Of a stretch of 64,000 nt of DNA, positions 36,251-44,849 are shown piece after piece. Every line of letters begins with the position of its first letter. Positions within the stretch are counted from its first letter, which is position 1. The notes beneath the pieces were generated by a model, which was given only the letters and a program-made list of their open reading frames with translations, did no database searches and was not told where the DNA came from. Made by a program: the position numbers and the translations under genes. The stretch comes from DATEKX01 sp963726785 (lineage in GTDB: Bacteria; Acidobacteriota; Blastocatellia; UBA7656), in contig CAVSDJ010000001.1 of assembly GCA_963726785.1 (NCBI GenBank), forward strand, positions 434,001-498,000, read 5' to 3'.

Positions 36251-37584
36251 TGTTCGATCCAAAACGCACAACCGCGCCGCTGGTTTCGCCGCAAACGCCG
36301 CCGCAGCGTTCTCCTTTCTGGTGGCTGCGATGGGTTCCCGCAGCAATTTTTTTTGTTCTCGTACTCTACCTTATCTACAAGGTCGGCAGAGTCGCCATCG
36401 TACCTGTGCTCGCGTCGTTTGCTATGGCTTACATTCTGAATCCGTTCGTCTCTTTTTTTGAAAAGCGCGGCATATCGCGCGCCATTTCGGCTGCCGCTGC
36501 GCTGGTCATAGTGACGCTGGCGGTGATGGGATTTCTCACGTTTGTCATACCCGAACTCGTGGACCAAAGCATCTCAGCGAGCCAGAAAGTTCTGTCTTAC
36601 ATGACGCCGGATAATGCGAGGCGACAGCGCGTCGCGCTCAAGCGTTACTCTCCTGTGCTTGACCGCATGGCCGGGGAAAAGATCGAACAGTTTATCGGCG
36701 ACCCTAAATCGGTGGTCGGTGAACCGAGCACATGGATTGCAAGAGTTTTGTTTGGCGGAGGTTTGTCGGAGTTTCTTTCAGCGGCAGGCACTCTGTTCGA
36801 TCTGTTTCTGGTTCCTTTTTTCGTCTATTACATACTCGTAGATTTCCGCACGTGGCGGGATTCGCTCGAAGACATAATTCCGCCGCGATTCCGCGACCCG
36901 TTCAGCCGTCTCTTTGACGAAGTCGGGCGAATACTTGCCTCATACGTGCGCGGCCAACTCCTGATCGGCGGAATAATGGGCGCGATGTACGCCGCCGGAT
37001 TCCTCGCGCTGGGAGTCCCTGCGTGGGCTGGCATTGCCGCGCTCGCGGGTTTCCTGAACGCAATACCTTATGTCGGTACGATCTCAGGTTTAGTGCTGGC
37101 GACAGGCTTCACGCTTGCCGATGGCGGAGGGCTTTGGAGAGTCTTAGGAGTAGTCGGCGTGTTCGTCACAGTGCAAAGCGTCGAAGGCTATTTTTTGACT
37201 CCGCGAATTCTCGGCGGGCGATTGAGCCTGCACCCGATGGCCGTCTTTCTGGGATTGTTGATAGGCGGCAAGTTGTTCGGGCTTCTTGGAATCATACTCG
37301 CCGTGCCGACGATAGCCGTGGCGAAAGTCTTCATCAAATTCTTCAGAGAGCTTTACAAAGCATCGCACTTTTATCACGCGGGAGACCTCGAACCGCACGA
37401 AACACCAAGCCCGATACTTGAAGAGCGAATCGCCGACGCCGCCGATACTGTGCTGGCCGAACAGGTCAGCGCAGAAACAGGTGATGAACTGCTCGCGGTC
37501 GATGATGAGGAAGATGACCCGATAGCGCGCGATAAAGACAAAGTGCGAGACGGCACACGACGACCAGCGACAGATGAAGTTTAG
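36250..37584 (+). CDS. AI-2E/PerM family transporter
   Basis: This membrane protein of 444 residues has about eight helices and the family pattern: FAMAYILNPFVSFFEKRGIS near residue 60, LVPFFVYYILVDF, and VPAWAGIAALAGFLNAIPYVG, with NAIPYVG conserved. The acidic C-terminal 60 residues are an extra cytoplasmic tail. Family members export autoinducer-2 or act as ion exchangers; the role here is open. Its ATG overlaps the gpsA stop. Confidence 0.85.
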   Translation: MFDPKRTTAPLVSPQTPPQRSPFWWLRWVPAAIFFVLVLYLIYKVGRVAIVPVLASFAMAYILNPFVSFFEKRGISRAISAAAALVIVTLAVMGFLTFVIPELVDQSISASQKVLSYMTPDNARRQRVALKRYSPVLDRMAGEKIEQFIGDPKSVVGEPSTWIARVLFGGGLSEFLSAAGTLFDLFLVPFFVYYILVDFRTWRDSLEDIIPPRFRDPFSRLFDEVGRILASYVRGQLLIGGIMGAMYAAGFLALGVPAWAGIAALAGFLNAIPYVGTISGLVLATGFTLADGGGLWRVLGVVGVFVTVQSVEGYFLTPRILGGRLSLHPMAVFLGLLIGGKLFGLLGIILAVPTIAVAKVFIKFFRELYKASHFYHAGDLEPHETPSPILEERIADAADTVLAEQVSAETGDELLAVDDEEDDPIARDKDKVRDGTRRPATDEV

Positions 37585-37596
37585 ATGTTTTTAGAA

Positions 37597-37753
37597 AGAA
37601 GCTCCGTAGGAGCGACCTGTCTATAGAACTAGCAATAGCAAATATTTTTGTAGCTCCGTAGGAGCGACCTATTGATTCACAGGTCGCTCCTACGGAGCTA
37701 CAGTAAATATTCAGCATACTTTAACTATAGACAGGTCGTCCCTGACGGGACTG
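37597..37753. repeat. Nested double-palindrome repeat, copy 3
   Basis: This is a complete A-B-B'-A' copy (AGCTCCGTAGGAGCGACCTG, GTAGCTCCGTAGGAGCGACC and their inverses). The A' arm is diverged to GACAGGTCGTCCCTGACGGG. It lies between two convergent genes in a 372-base gap that holds only this and the next repeat. Confidence 0.87.
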
Positions 37754-37806
37754 CTAAAACACGCTCTTAGAGCGGATTTCTATTGAATGTAAGGTAATGC
37801 AAGAGG

Positions 37807-37935
37807 GTTCACCGCAGAGACGCAGAAGAAAACGATGAATGCGGAATGATGAATGATGAACGGAAGAGAAATTCTTTAATTCATCGTTCATCGTTCATAC
37901 TTCATCATTCTCTTCCGCGTCTCTGCGGTGAACCG
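37807..37935. repeat. Composite repeat: one inverted repeat inside another
   Basis: The outer arms are of the GTTCACCGCAGAGACGCAGA family (37807-37829 and 37913-37935). Where other copies have only a short loop, this one holds a second inverted repeat of the GATGAATGATGAACG type (about 37838-37908). One element appears to have inserted into, or been copied into, the other. Confidence 0.8.
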
Positions 37936-37956
37936 TACATCCATTTGCAAACCGCT

Positions 37957-39063
37957 CTAGATATTAGCAGCAGTCTTTTTCTGTTCGTCGAGCGCCGCGC
38001 CCAATCGCTCAAGCCCTGCCGCCAGCATCTCTGAATCGCAACCAATCCCGATGCGAAAATGCTCTGGCATCTCGAAGAAATGACCGGGCACGATTGTCGT
38101 CTCGTATTTTTCGCGCAGCAACTCGCAGAGCGCCTCAACACTGCCGCGTTTTATACGCGGAGATACGACGGTGCCGAACTGAGGTCTCACTGCTTCAATA
38201 TCGTCGCGCGAGTCGAGAAAGCGATTGAGCAAAGGGCGATTCGTTTCGAGAAGACTTTTTGCCCTCGCAGCGATTCGTTCAAGGTTCGCAAGCGCGATGA
38301 CGCTCAATCGCTCGGTCGGATGAGCAGGTATCACGCCGAACAGGTCGTTCAATCGCCACATCTTTTCCGCAAGCGCAGCTTCGGCCAGCGCCCATCCGCA
38401 TCTCAATCCGCTCAAGCCATAAGCTTTCGTCAAACTGCTCGTGGTGATGAACTCTTTTCCGAGATGAAAAGCATAAGGGCGCGCATGATCGAACATCGTT
38501 TCCAGGTAGACTTCATCAACCAGGACTCGCGCGCCGCAGCTTCGCGCAATCTCGCCTATTTGCTTGAGCGTGTCAGTGTCCGTCAATGCCCCCGTCGGAT
38601 TATGCATGTTGGTAATCACGATGAGCCGCGTGCGCGGGGATACTGCTCTTTCTATCTCTTGAACGTTTATGCGAAAGCCTTCTTCAAACGTTCTTGTAAA
38701 TCGCTTGACGCTTGCTCCGAGATAACGCGCAACCGCGATTAACGGGTCATAGGCAGGTTGTTCGATCACTACTTCATCGCCCGATTCGATGATTGCGGCC
38801 ATCGCCAGATGGTTCGCCATCGAAGTCCCTGTCGCGTGCACGATGCATTCGGGATCAGCCTCGCACTTTCGAGCGAGCGCCTGCTGCAATGGTTCGTAGC
38901 CGTACCAGCTTGGCCCGCTCAACTCGATGTCTTCGAGCGTTACGGGAAGCTCGTTCAGCGGATAGTGAATAAGCCCGCTCGTGGCCAAAGTGAATCGCGC
39001 TCCTGAGAGCGTCTTTGCCCACTGCATGTACTGGGAACTTGTGACTTTTTGTTTATCGCTCAT
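37957..39063 (-). CDS. PLP-dependent aminotransferase, class I/II fold
   Basis: This 368-residue fold-type I enzyme has the PLP Lys in FITTSSLTKAYGLSGLRCGW, VITNMHNPTGALTD and VLVDEVYLE with the cofactor-binding Asp. The substrate is unknown. The start is the ATG at 39063 (MSDKQKVTSSQYMQW), which overlaps the stop of the upstream permease as ATGA. Translation coupling to an amino-acid permease suggests it handles the imported amino acid. Confidence 0.9.
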   Translation of the reverse strand: MSDKQKVTSSQYMQWAKTLSGARFTLATSGLIHYPLNELPVTLEDIELSGPSWYGYEPLQQALARKCEADPECIVHATGTSMANHLAMAAIIESGDEVVIEQPAYDPLIAVARYLGASVKRFTRTFEEGFRINVQEIERAVSPRTRLIVITNMHNPTGALTDTDTLKQIGEIARSCGARVLVDEVYLETMFDHARPYAFHLGKEFITTSSLTKAYGLSGLRCGWALAEAALAEKMWRLNDLFGVIPAHPTERLSVIALANLERIAARAKSLLETNRPLLNRFLDSRDDIEAVRPQFGTVVSPRIKRGSVEALCELLREKYETTIVPGHFFEMPEHFRIGIGCDSEMLAAGLERLGAALDEQKKTAANI

Positions 39064-40478
39064 CGTTTGCTTGTTTGTCGCCAGAAGAAATAGACAGGAA
39101 TTCCCATCAGCAGTATCAGCAATCCAACCGCGCTGTTTTCGGGATATTTGTATATTGTGTTTAATCCCACCAACCATTCAACTATGATGAATAGAAGCGT
39201 CGTTATAGGATGGCCTGGCACTCGAAATTTTGTTTCGCCGGAATTCTTCGCTCTGCGACGAAGCACGAATATACAGGCCGCGGTCAATCCGAAGAATATC
39301 GAATCCACCGACACGACGTAGTTGAGTATCTGATCGTAACGGCCCGACAGCGCGATGACGATTGCAAGCACGCCTTGCAAACAAATCGCTACTACGGGCA
39401 CGCGCGTAGACGGATGGAGCCACGCGACGCTTTTGAAAAATAAGCCGTCATCGGCCATCGCAAAGTAAACGCGCGGCGCTGTCAACATACCTTGACTCAA
39501 AAAGCCGAGCGTAGAAATGGTTATTCCAATCGCGATTATCGCTTTGCCTTTTTCGCCGAGCGCCAGCCCCATCACTTCAGTCGCGGGCGTCTTCGTTTGC
39601 GCTAGACCCTCAACGCCGAGCACGCTGACATAAACGTAGTTGACCGTCAGGTAAATGGCGATCACGCTCATCACTCCGATCAACAGGCCGCGCGGCAAAT
39701 TCTTTCGCGGCTCGCGCACTTCGCCCGCGACGAAACAGGATGTTTGCCATCCGCCATACGCGAACAGCACGGGCACGAGCGCCGCGCCGAATGCGGTTAT
39801 CAATTGCCAGTTGCTAGTCGGTGACAAGTATTCAGGTGACGGCTGCCAATCGTCCGCACGGTTGATGACAGGCGACCCGCTGCTGTGACCTGCGATGAAC
39901 AGCCCGCACGCGATCAGCGCGACAATGGCTACGATCTTCAACACCATCAGCGAGCTTTGCACGCTCGAACCTGCGCGCACGCCGAGACAATTGATTATTG
40001 TGAGCAGCGCAAGCACGAGGCTTGCTACGGCTGCGCTCGTCCAATCCGAATTGGGCAAGCGCGCAAGCTCGATAAAGTATTTTGCGAATGTGACGGCGAC
40101 CGCAGCCATCCCGCCTGTCTGCGTTACCAGCAGCAAAGTCCAGCCGTAGAGAAATGCGGGCATCGGATGAAACGCCTCGCGTATGTAAGCGTACTGCCCG
40201 CCGACTCGTGGGCGCAGCGCGGAAAGCTCCGCGTAGATGAACGCGCCCGCCAGCGCAATCAGGCCGCCCGCAGCCCACGCGCCCAAAACCAGCAGCGGCG
40301 AAGAAACCTGCCGAGCGACTACGTAAGAGTTGATGAAGATGCCTGACCCGATGATTCCGCCCATCACAATCATCGTCGCATCGAACAGTCCGAGACGGCG
40401 CGCAAGCTGCGGCTGCTCGTCTTCTTTATCAAGAGTGTCTGACGGTGATTGGTCGCGTGGCTCGCGGGATGATATCAA
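39060..40478 (-). CDS. APC family amino-acid permease
   Basis: This 472-residue protein has twelve likely helices and the APC signatures: GLFDATMIVMGGIIGSGIFI in helix 1, LSALRPRVGGQYAYIREAF, and FAYGGWQTSCFVAGEVREP in helix 6. It probably exchanges or imports amino acids. It is the first gene of a two-gene operon with the aminotransferase. Confidence 0.92.
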   Translation of the reverse strand: MISSREPRDQSPSDTLDKEDEQPQLARRLGLFDATMIVMGGIIGSGIFINSYVVARQVSSPLLVLGAWAAGGLIALAGAFIYAELSALRPRVGGQYAYIREAFHPMPAFLYGWTLLLVTQTGGMAAVAVTFAKYFIELARLPNSDWTSAAVASLVLALLTIINCLGVRAGSSVQSSLMVLKIVAIVALIACGLFIAGHSSGSPVINRADDWQPSPEYLSPTSNWQLITAFGAALVPVLFAYGGWQTSCFVAGEVREPRKNLPRGLLIGVMSVIAIYLTVNYVYVSVLGVEGLAQTKTPATEVMGLALGEKGKAIIAIGITISTLGFLSQGMLTAPRVYFAMADDGLFFKSVAWLHPSTRVPVVAICLQGVLAIVIALSGRYDQILNYVVSVDSIFFGLTAACIFVLRRRAKNSGETKFRVPGHPITTLLFIIVEWLVGLNTIYKYPENSAVGLLILLMGIPVYFFWRQTSKR

Positions 40479-40525
40479 GTTATTGTCTCTCCGCTTTTGT
40501 TAGCTGTTTGCAGATGAATGTGAGT

Positions 40526-40604
40526 CTGTAGGGGCGGGACTCTGTGCCCGCCCCAGAGTCAAGTAATGTCAATCTGGGGCGGGCACAGAGTCTCGCCCCT
40601 ACAG
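40526..40604. repeat. Inverted repeat, CTGTAGGGGCGGGACTCTGT type
   Basis: Two 32-bp arms (40526-40557 and 40573-40604) match with one mismatch. It is a variant of the repeat at 14121-14214. It fills the gap between the permease start and the kinase 3' end. Confidence 0.9.
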
Positions 40605-40610
40605 GACAGT

Positions 40611-42686
40611 TCAAGCCGAGCGCGTCGAATGCGATGACGAGCTGATTCGTTCTCGCATTCGCTTCTGCCAGTTGCTTCGCGGCACTTCTTCCTGCTCGAA
40701 TTGATCGAGCATGTCTTTGAGGCGTTCGCCGCTGAGCTGGCGAACCTTCAGATACAGCAGCGCGGTCAACATAGCCACCAGCGGAATAAAAATGACGTTG
40801 AGCAGCGTGCCTATCCATTCGTTGAATCTTAGCGAGAATCCTACACCAGCCTCTGCTTGAGGATTCATTCCCAATGCCCTAAGCACTATCGAGCTCATGA
40901 GAGCGGGAATCGCCCATTGCAGCACCAGAATCGCAATCACGGTGACCCGCGCGTGCTTTACCAGAGCCTTTGAGCGCCGCACCGCCGCTCGCCCTTTTAA
41001 GTTTTCTATTATTACCACAGGGGCCGCGAGTGATGCGTTGATAAAGTAGATCACGCCCGGAATGATAAGCAGTGGAAGTAATAGTATTGAGAACACTACT
41101 ACTCTCATCGTCGTCAGCGCGAACGGCTTGAGCCGTTTCTTCAACGAGCGCAACGCAGACCTCAGCCGCAGTGGCCTGAGCGGCGCGGCATACAACTGAA
41201 TCACAAACCATATCGTCACGCCTGTAATCACGACGGTTGCTAGGAAGTTGGCGAGAAACATCCCTATGCCGAGCACGGTCGTGATTATTGTTACCGCCAC
41301 TTCGGATGGCACGAGTGTTGGCAATACATTTTTTGATAGAAAAATTCCTGCGAGTAAAAAAAAGACAGGCATATAGGCCATCAACCCCAGGCGAAAGAAG
41401 AGCGGAAAATGCTCGCTATATAGCGCCAGGGCGCGCCTCAGCAATTTGCCTGTGCCTTCCGAGCTTGCGCGAAACGCGCTTGCGAAAGTCGCGGCGCTCG
41501 CAGGTCGCTCGTCTAGATTCTTGGCAAGAGCGGACATCACGATTTGCGCCATGCGCCTTGGAATCTTTTTGCGTTTCTCTCTGATCGGCGGCGGCGGCGT
41601 TTCCATGTGCTGGCGCATCACTTCGTGCAGGTCGCCTTTGAAGGGCGGCTCGCCTGTCAGCATCTGGTAAGCAATCACACCGAGGCTGTATATGTCAGAG
41701 CGCGCGTCGAGTTGTTCGCCACGACATTGCTCCGGCGACATATAAAGCGGCGTGCCAAGTATCGAGCCTACGCGAGTCAATCCATCAGCCGATGCAGTGA
41801 CCTGCGCGCGACTCGCTTCATTCGTGTCGTGATGTGATTCATTAGTAATCCGATTTTCAACGGGCGTAGTAGGCAGCGCGAGCGTCTCGGTTTCAGATTC
41901 TTCCGGCGGGAGCATTTGCGTAGACGATTCGTCCGCTTCGATTGCGGGCGCTTGCTCGTCGAGTATGAGCGTGTTCTCTTCTTCGACGGCGGGCGCAGAT
42001 TCGATCATCGTTGCGGCTTCGCTCGAATCGCGGGAAATCGCTCGCGTCGCGCCTTCGAGCATTTCGGTTTTGTGCGCGAGCGCGGGCGCTTTTGTGATTG
42101 CCTGCGTTAGCCGACAGGAAGCAAGAGTAGATGTTGACGCGATGGGAGTCGGTTCGGCAATTGCTACGGGCTCGCCGTGCTTTGCGAGACCAAAATCCAG
42201 AACCTTTACCGTGTAGCCGCCGCGACGGTTCGGTTCGAGCCAGATGTTATCGGGTTTAAGGTCTCTGTGAATCGTTCCTGCTCGGTGCGCTTCATCAACC
42301 GCAGAGCAAGCCTGTTCTAAAATATCAACTATCCAATCAATCGGGAGGCGGGATTCTTCGGCCAACACTTCGGCAAGCGAGCAGCCGTCCAGGTATTCCA
42401 TCACCAGATAAGCGACTCGGTTGCCGCCCACGCTTGCAAAGCCGAAGTCAGTCACATCTACTACATTCGGATGGCGCATGCGTCCCGCAGCTTTCGCTTC
42501 GCGCCTGAATCGTTCGACGAACTCGTCGTTGAGCATGAATTGCGGGACTATGACTTTGACGGCGACCGGGCGATCTGTGCCTAGATGTGTGGCCAGATAG
42601 ACCGCGCCCATCCCGCCTTTGCCAAGTTGTTTTTCTATTCGATACTTTTCGTCGAGCACCTGCCCGACGAGGTTTGATAAGGACAT
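40611..42686 (-). CDS. Membrane-anchored Ser/Thr protein kinase (Hanks type)
   Basis: The kinase domain (residues 15-405) has LGKGGMGAVYLATHLG, catalytic Lys44 in VAVKVI, Asp142 in HRDLKPDNIWLEP, LDFGLAKHG, and GTPLYMSPEQCRG. Between the DFG and the SPEQ motif there is an insertion of about 135 residues rich in Ser, Thr, Glu and Ala (about 171-305), far longer than a normal activation segment. The C-terminal 270 residues hold about six membrane helices instead of the usual single helix plus sensor. It probably senses membrane or envelope state. No phosphatase gene is adjacent. Confidence 0.92.
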   Translation of the reverse strand: MSLSNLVGQVLDEKYRIEKQLGKGGMGAVYLATHLGTDRPVAVKVIVPQFMLNDEFVERFRREAKAAGRMRHPNVVDVTDFGFASVGGNRVAYLVMEYLDGCSLAEVLAEESRLPIDWIVDILEQACSAVDEAHRAGTIHRDLKPDNIWLEPNRRGGYTVKVLDFGLAKHGEPVAIAEPTPIASTSTLASCRLTQAITKAPALAHKTEMLEGATRAISRDSSEAATMIESAPAVEEENTLILDEQAPAIEADESSTQMLPPEESETETLALPTTPVENRITNESHHDTNEASRAQVTASADGLTRVGSILGTPLYMSPEQCRGEQLDARSDIYSLGVIAYQMLTGEPPFKGDLHEVMRQHMETPPPPIREKRKKIPRRMAQIVMSALAKNLDERPASAATFASAFRASSEGTGKLLRRALALYSEHFPLFFRLGLMAYMPVFFLLAGIFLSKNVLPTLVPSEVAVTIITTVLGIGMFLANFLATVVITGVTIWFVIQLYAAPLRPLRLRSALRSLKKRLKPFALTTMRVVVFSILLLPLLIIPGVIYFINASLAAPVVIIENLKGRAAVRRSKALVKHARVTVIAILVLQWAIPALMSSIVLRALGMNPQAEAGVGFSLRFNEWIGTLLNVIFIPLVAMLTALLYLKVRQLSGERLKDMLDQFEQEEVPRSNWQKRMRERISSSSHSTRSA

Positions 42687-42701
42687 TGCTGCCTCTTAAT
42701 T

Positions 42702-42783
42702 AAACAGTACCGCGAGCAGTTGCGAGCGGGGTCAGGACTGCGATGTCGTCTCCACCCGCTCGCAACTGCTCGCGGTACTGTTT
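42702..42783. repeat. Perfect inverted repeat, AAACAGTACCGCGAGCAGTT type
   Basis: Arms of 29 bp at 42702-42730 and 42755-42783 are exact inverses. It belongs to the GTACCGCGAGC family with the element at 23667-23740. It lies just upstream of the kinase start. Confidence 0.9.
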
Positions 42784-42800
42784 CTCAACTGACCACTGCC

Positions 42801-44624
42801 TTAATGTCTCTCGCCTGATCCGATTTCAGTTTCAGCCTGGGCTTGTTCTTTACGCAACTCGTTTGCAAGCCCGCCATGACAGACCGCCAACTGCGCCGCG
42901 AGCGATGTCTCTTTTACGTCGAGTTGTTGCGCCAGAAGCAAAGCTCGCTCGAAGTCCGCGCGAGCCAGCACGGCAAGCGTGCTCTCGAAATTTGCATCAT
43001 ACAACTCATCGAGCCTGAACTTTTCAGCCGTCTTCGGTGACTGCTTGTCTTCTGCCTGCTGGCCAGAGATTTCGTTGATCGCTTTTACGGCGGTCTGCAT
43101 CACTTCAAAACCGCGAACCGAATCGAATGCGGAAAAGCTGCTGACGATCTTTAAAAGCGACCGGGCGCGCCCTTCCGAAGGCCGCGATTTTATCGCATAG
43201 CCTTCAGCTTCGTTTAGCAATTCGGTCGCGCGCACGCGATCTCGTGATGCGAGCGATGTGCCCGACAACATCACCAACGCATCAATGCGCGTCGTTATCA
43301 CTTCGATTCGACGGGCCATTGCGACAGCGTCTTCAATGTAGCCTTCCGATGCGTATCGTCGCACAACCTGAGCAATCACACGGTCACGCATAGAAGCGTC
43401 TGAAATCTTTAACGCCGCAACCTGCGCCTCTCTGATTTCACCTTTTTTTAGCCAGGCAAGGGCCGCGCCTGCGTTGAGCGAATCGCGCTCTCGGTCGTCG
43501 GTCGCGTCACGCGCTTCGCGGGCGATTTCAGTAGGCGGGCTTTGCCGCAGTGAAGCCGGGTCAATCCCTTGATCGCGCGTCCCATCGTCGCTGATTGCAA
43601 CGAGCTTGCCTAGCAACTGGTCGCTTCGTTCCGGCAGGTATCGCGCAAAAAGGTCTGCGAGTTGTCGCTGGATGAAATAAATTGCAGCCGACTCGTCGGG
43701 TCTTACTGCGCGGTTGAAAGCTGAGCTTTCGGCGCGGCGCAGTATCTGATTGAACGCCAGGCGAAGAAACTTCTCTACATCTGCGCGGCTCAAAGTCTGT
43801 TTTGCGCCTGAATTCACTACGGTGACAAGGTAAGTGCCAAGCGTGTGAATATCGGCAAGCTGCGCGGACGGCAACTGTCCAAGTCGAGCCAGCGCGCACG
43901 AGAAAAGCAGGTCGGCCATTGCAGGCTCTACGGCTCGCATCAGCATCAGCAAGCGCGAGAAATTTTGCGAGATGCCCGAAGCCAGACTCAACTGGCCGAG
44001 CGCCATCGCGCGTTGCGGGTCGCGCTCGACGACCTGTAATGCCACACTGATCAACAACTCGCGGCGCTCAACGTCTCCCTGTGTGAGCGCGGCGACAGAG
44101 CCTGCGAGCGCCTGCATCTGTGTGCGATTACCCTGATCGCAATTGCTTGTGAAACAGCCTTCTTTCGAGTTCTCGACCGCATCGGCGACCGAGCGAGCAA
44201 GCTCTTCGGCAAGCTCAGGGTCGCGCGATGCTATTTGATTGAGCAGTTCCGCGCGCAGTTGCTGTTTATCTGCGACGCTCAAATTTGCGCGAGGTTGAAC
44301 GGCGCTGTCGTTTGATTTCGATTGCGCGTTCAAAGTGAGCGACCTGAACGCCTGGCGATAGATTGCGCGTGCGCGTTCGCAATCCGCCGACCATAACATC
44401 GTCGCCGCCTGCGATTGTGCGCGCACAGCAAACGTCAGATCGTCCGAGAGGCGCGCTTGATCTGCCAGTTGGATGAGCAGCAAAGTGATGCGCAAGTCTT
44501 GTTGATTTGTCGTCCGGGAAATTTGTTCTCTGGCGCTGATCGAAGTCTGAGCGCGCAGATCGGTGACGCCAACCAGAACGAGCGCGATAGCTACTGCGTA
44601 ATTTTTGACAGTGGTCCACGCCAT
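42801..44624 (-). CDS. Secreted helical-repeat protein of unknown function
   Basis: A signal peptide (MAWTTVKNYAVAIALVLVGV, cleavage after LRAQ) precedes about 580 residues that are almost entirely helical, rich in Ala, Leu, Arg and Glu. There are TPR-like phrases such as RMEAL-type pairs (ALAWLKKGEIREAQVAALKI; RARSLLKIVSSF). Family unknown; probably a periplasmic solenoid. The start is taken at the ATG at 44624, because the signal peptide begins there; an in-frame ATG at 44663 would add 13 residues. It lies upstream of the kinase gene on the same strand. Confidence 0.65.
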   Translation of the reverse strand: MAWTTVKNYAVAIALVLVGVTDLRAQTSISAREQISRTTNQQDLRITLLLIQLADQARLSDDLTFAVRAQSQAATMLWSADCERARAIYRQAFRSLTLNAQSKSNDSAVQPRANLSVADKQQLRAELLNQIASRDPELAEELARSVADAVENSKEGCFTSNCDQGNRTQMQALAGSVAALTQGDVERRELLISVALQVVERDPQRAMALGQLSLASGISQNFSRLLMLMRAVEPAMADLLFSCALARLGQLPSAQLADIHTLGTYLVTVVNSGAKQTLSRADVEKFLRLAFNQILRRAESSAFNRAVRPDESAAIYFIQRQLADLFARYLPERSDQLLGKLVAISDDGTRDQGIDPASLRQSPPTEIAREARDATDDRERDSLNAGAALAWLKKGEIREAQVAALKISDASMRDRVIAQVVRRYASEGYIEDAVAMARRIEVITTRIDALVMLSGTSLASRDRVRATELLNEAEGYAIKSRPSEGRARSLLKIVSSFSAFDSVRGFEVMQTAVKAINEISGQQAEDKQSPKTAEKFRLDELYDANFESTLAVLARADFERALLLAQQLDVKETSLAAQLAVCHGGLANELRKEQAQAETEIGSGERH

Positions 44625-44681
44625 ATCAAGTGACAGGTTACAGGCGACGGGTGATAGGGTCAAGAACCTACGTAGGTAATA

Positions 44682-44835
44682 AAGCTCCGTAGGAGCGACC
44701 GGTCTATAGCAAGGTGATGCAAAATGATCTTGTAGCTCCGTAGGAGCGACCTCGCAATCAAACAGGTAGCTCCTACGGAGCTACAGAAAACTCTACCGAC
44801 GATAGCACTATAGACAGGTCGTCCCTGACGGGACT
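44682..44835. repeat. Nested double-palindrome repeat, copy 4
   Basis: A complete A-B-B'-A' copy. The A' arm has the same diverged form (GACAGGTCGTCCCTGACGGG) as copy 3. It lies between the 3' end of ileS and the helical-repeat gene. Confidence 0.87.
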
Positions 44836-44849
44836 GCTAATTTTGCTTC

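Noticed and set aside
39064..39177. Upstream start adding 38 residues to the aminotransferase
   Set aside because: It would overlap the permease gene by over 100 nt. The ATG at 39063 gives the usual 4-nt overlap and a normal N-terminus.
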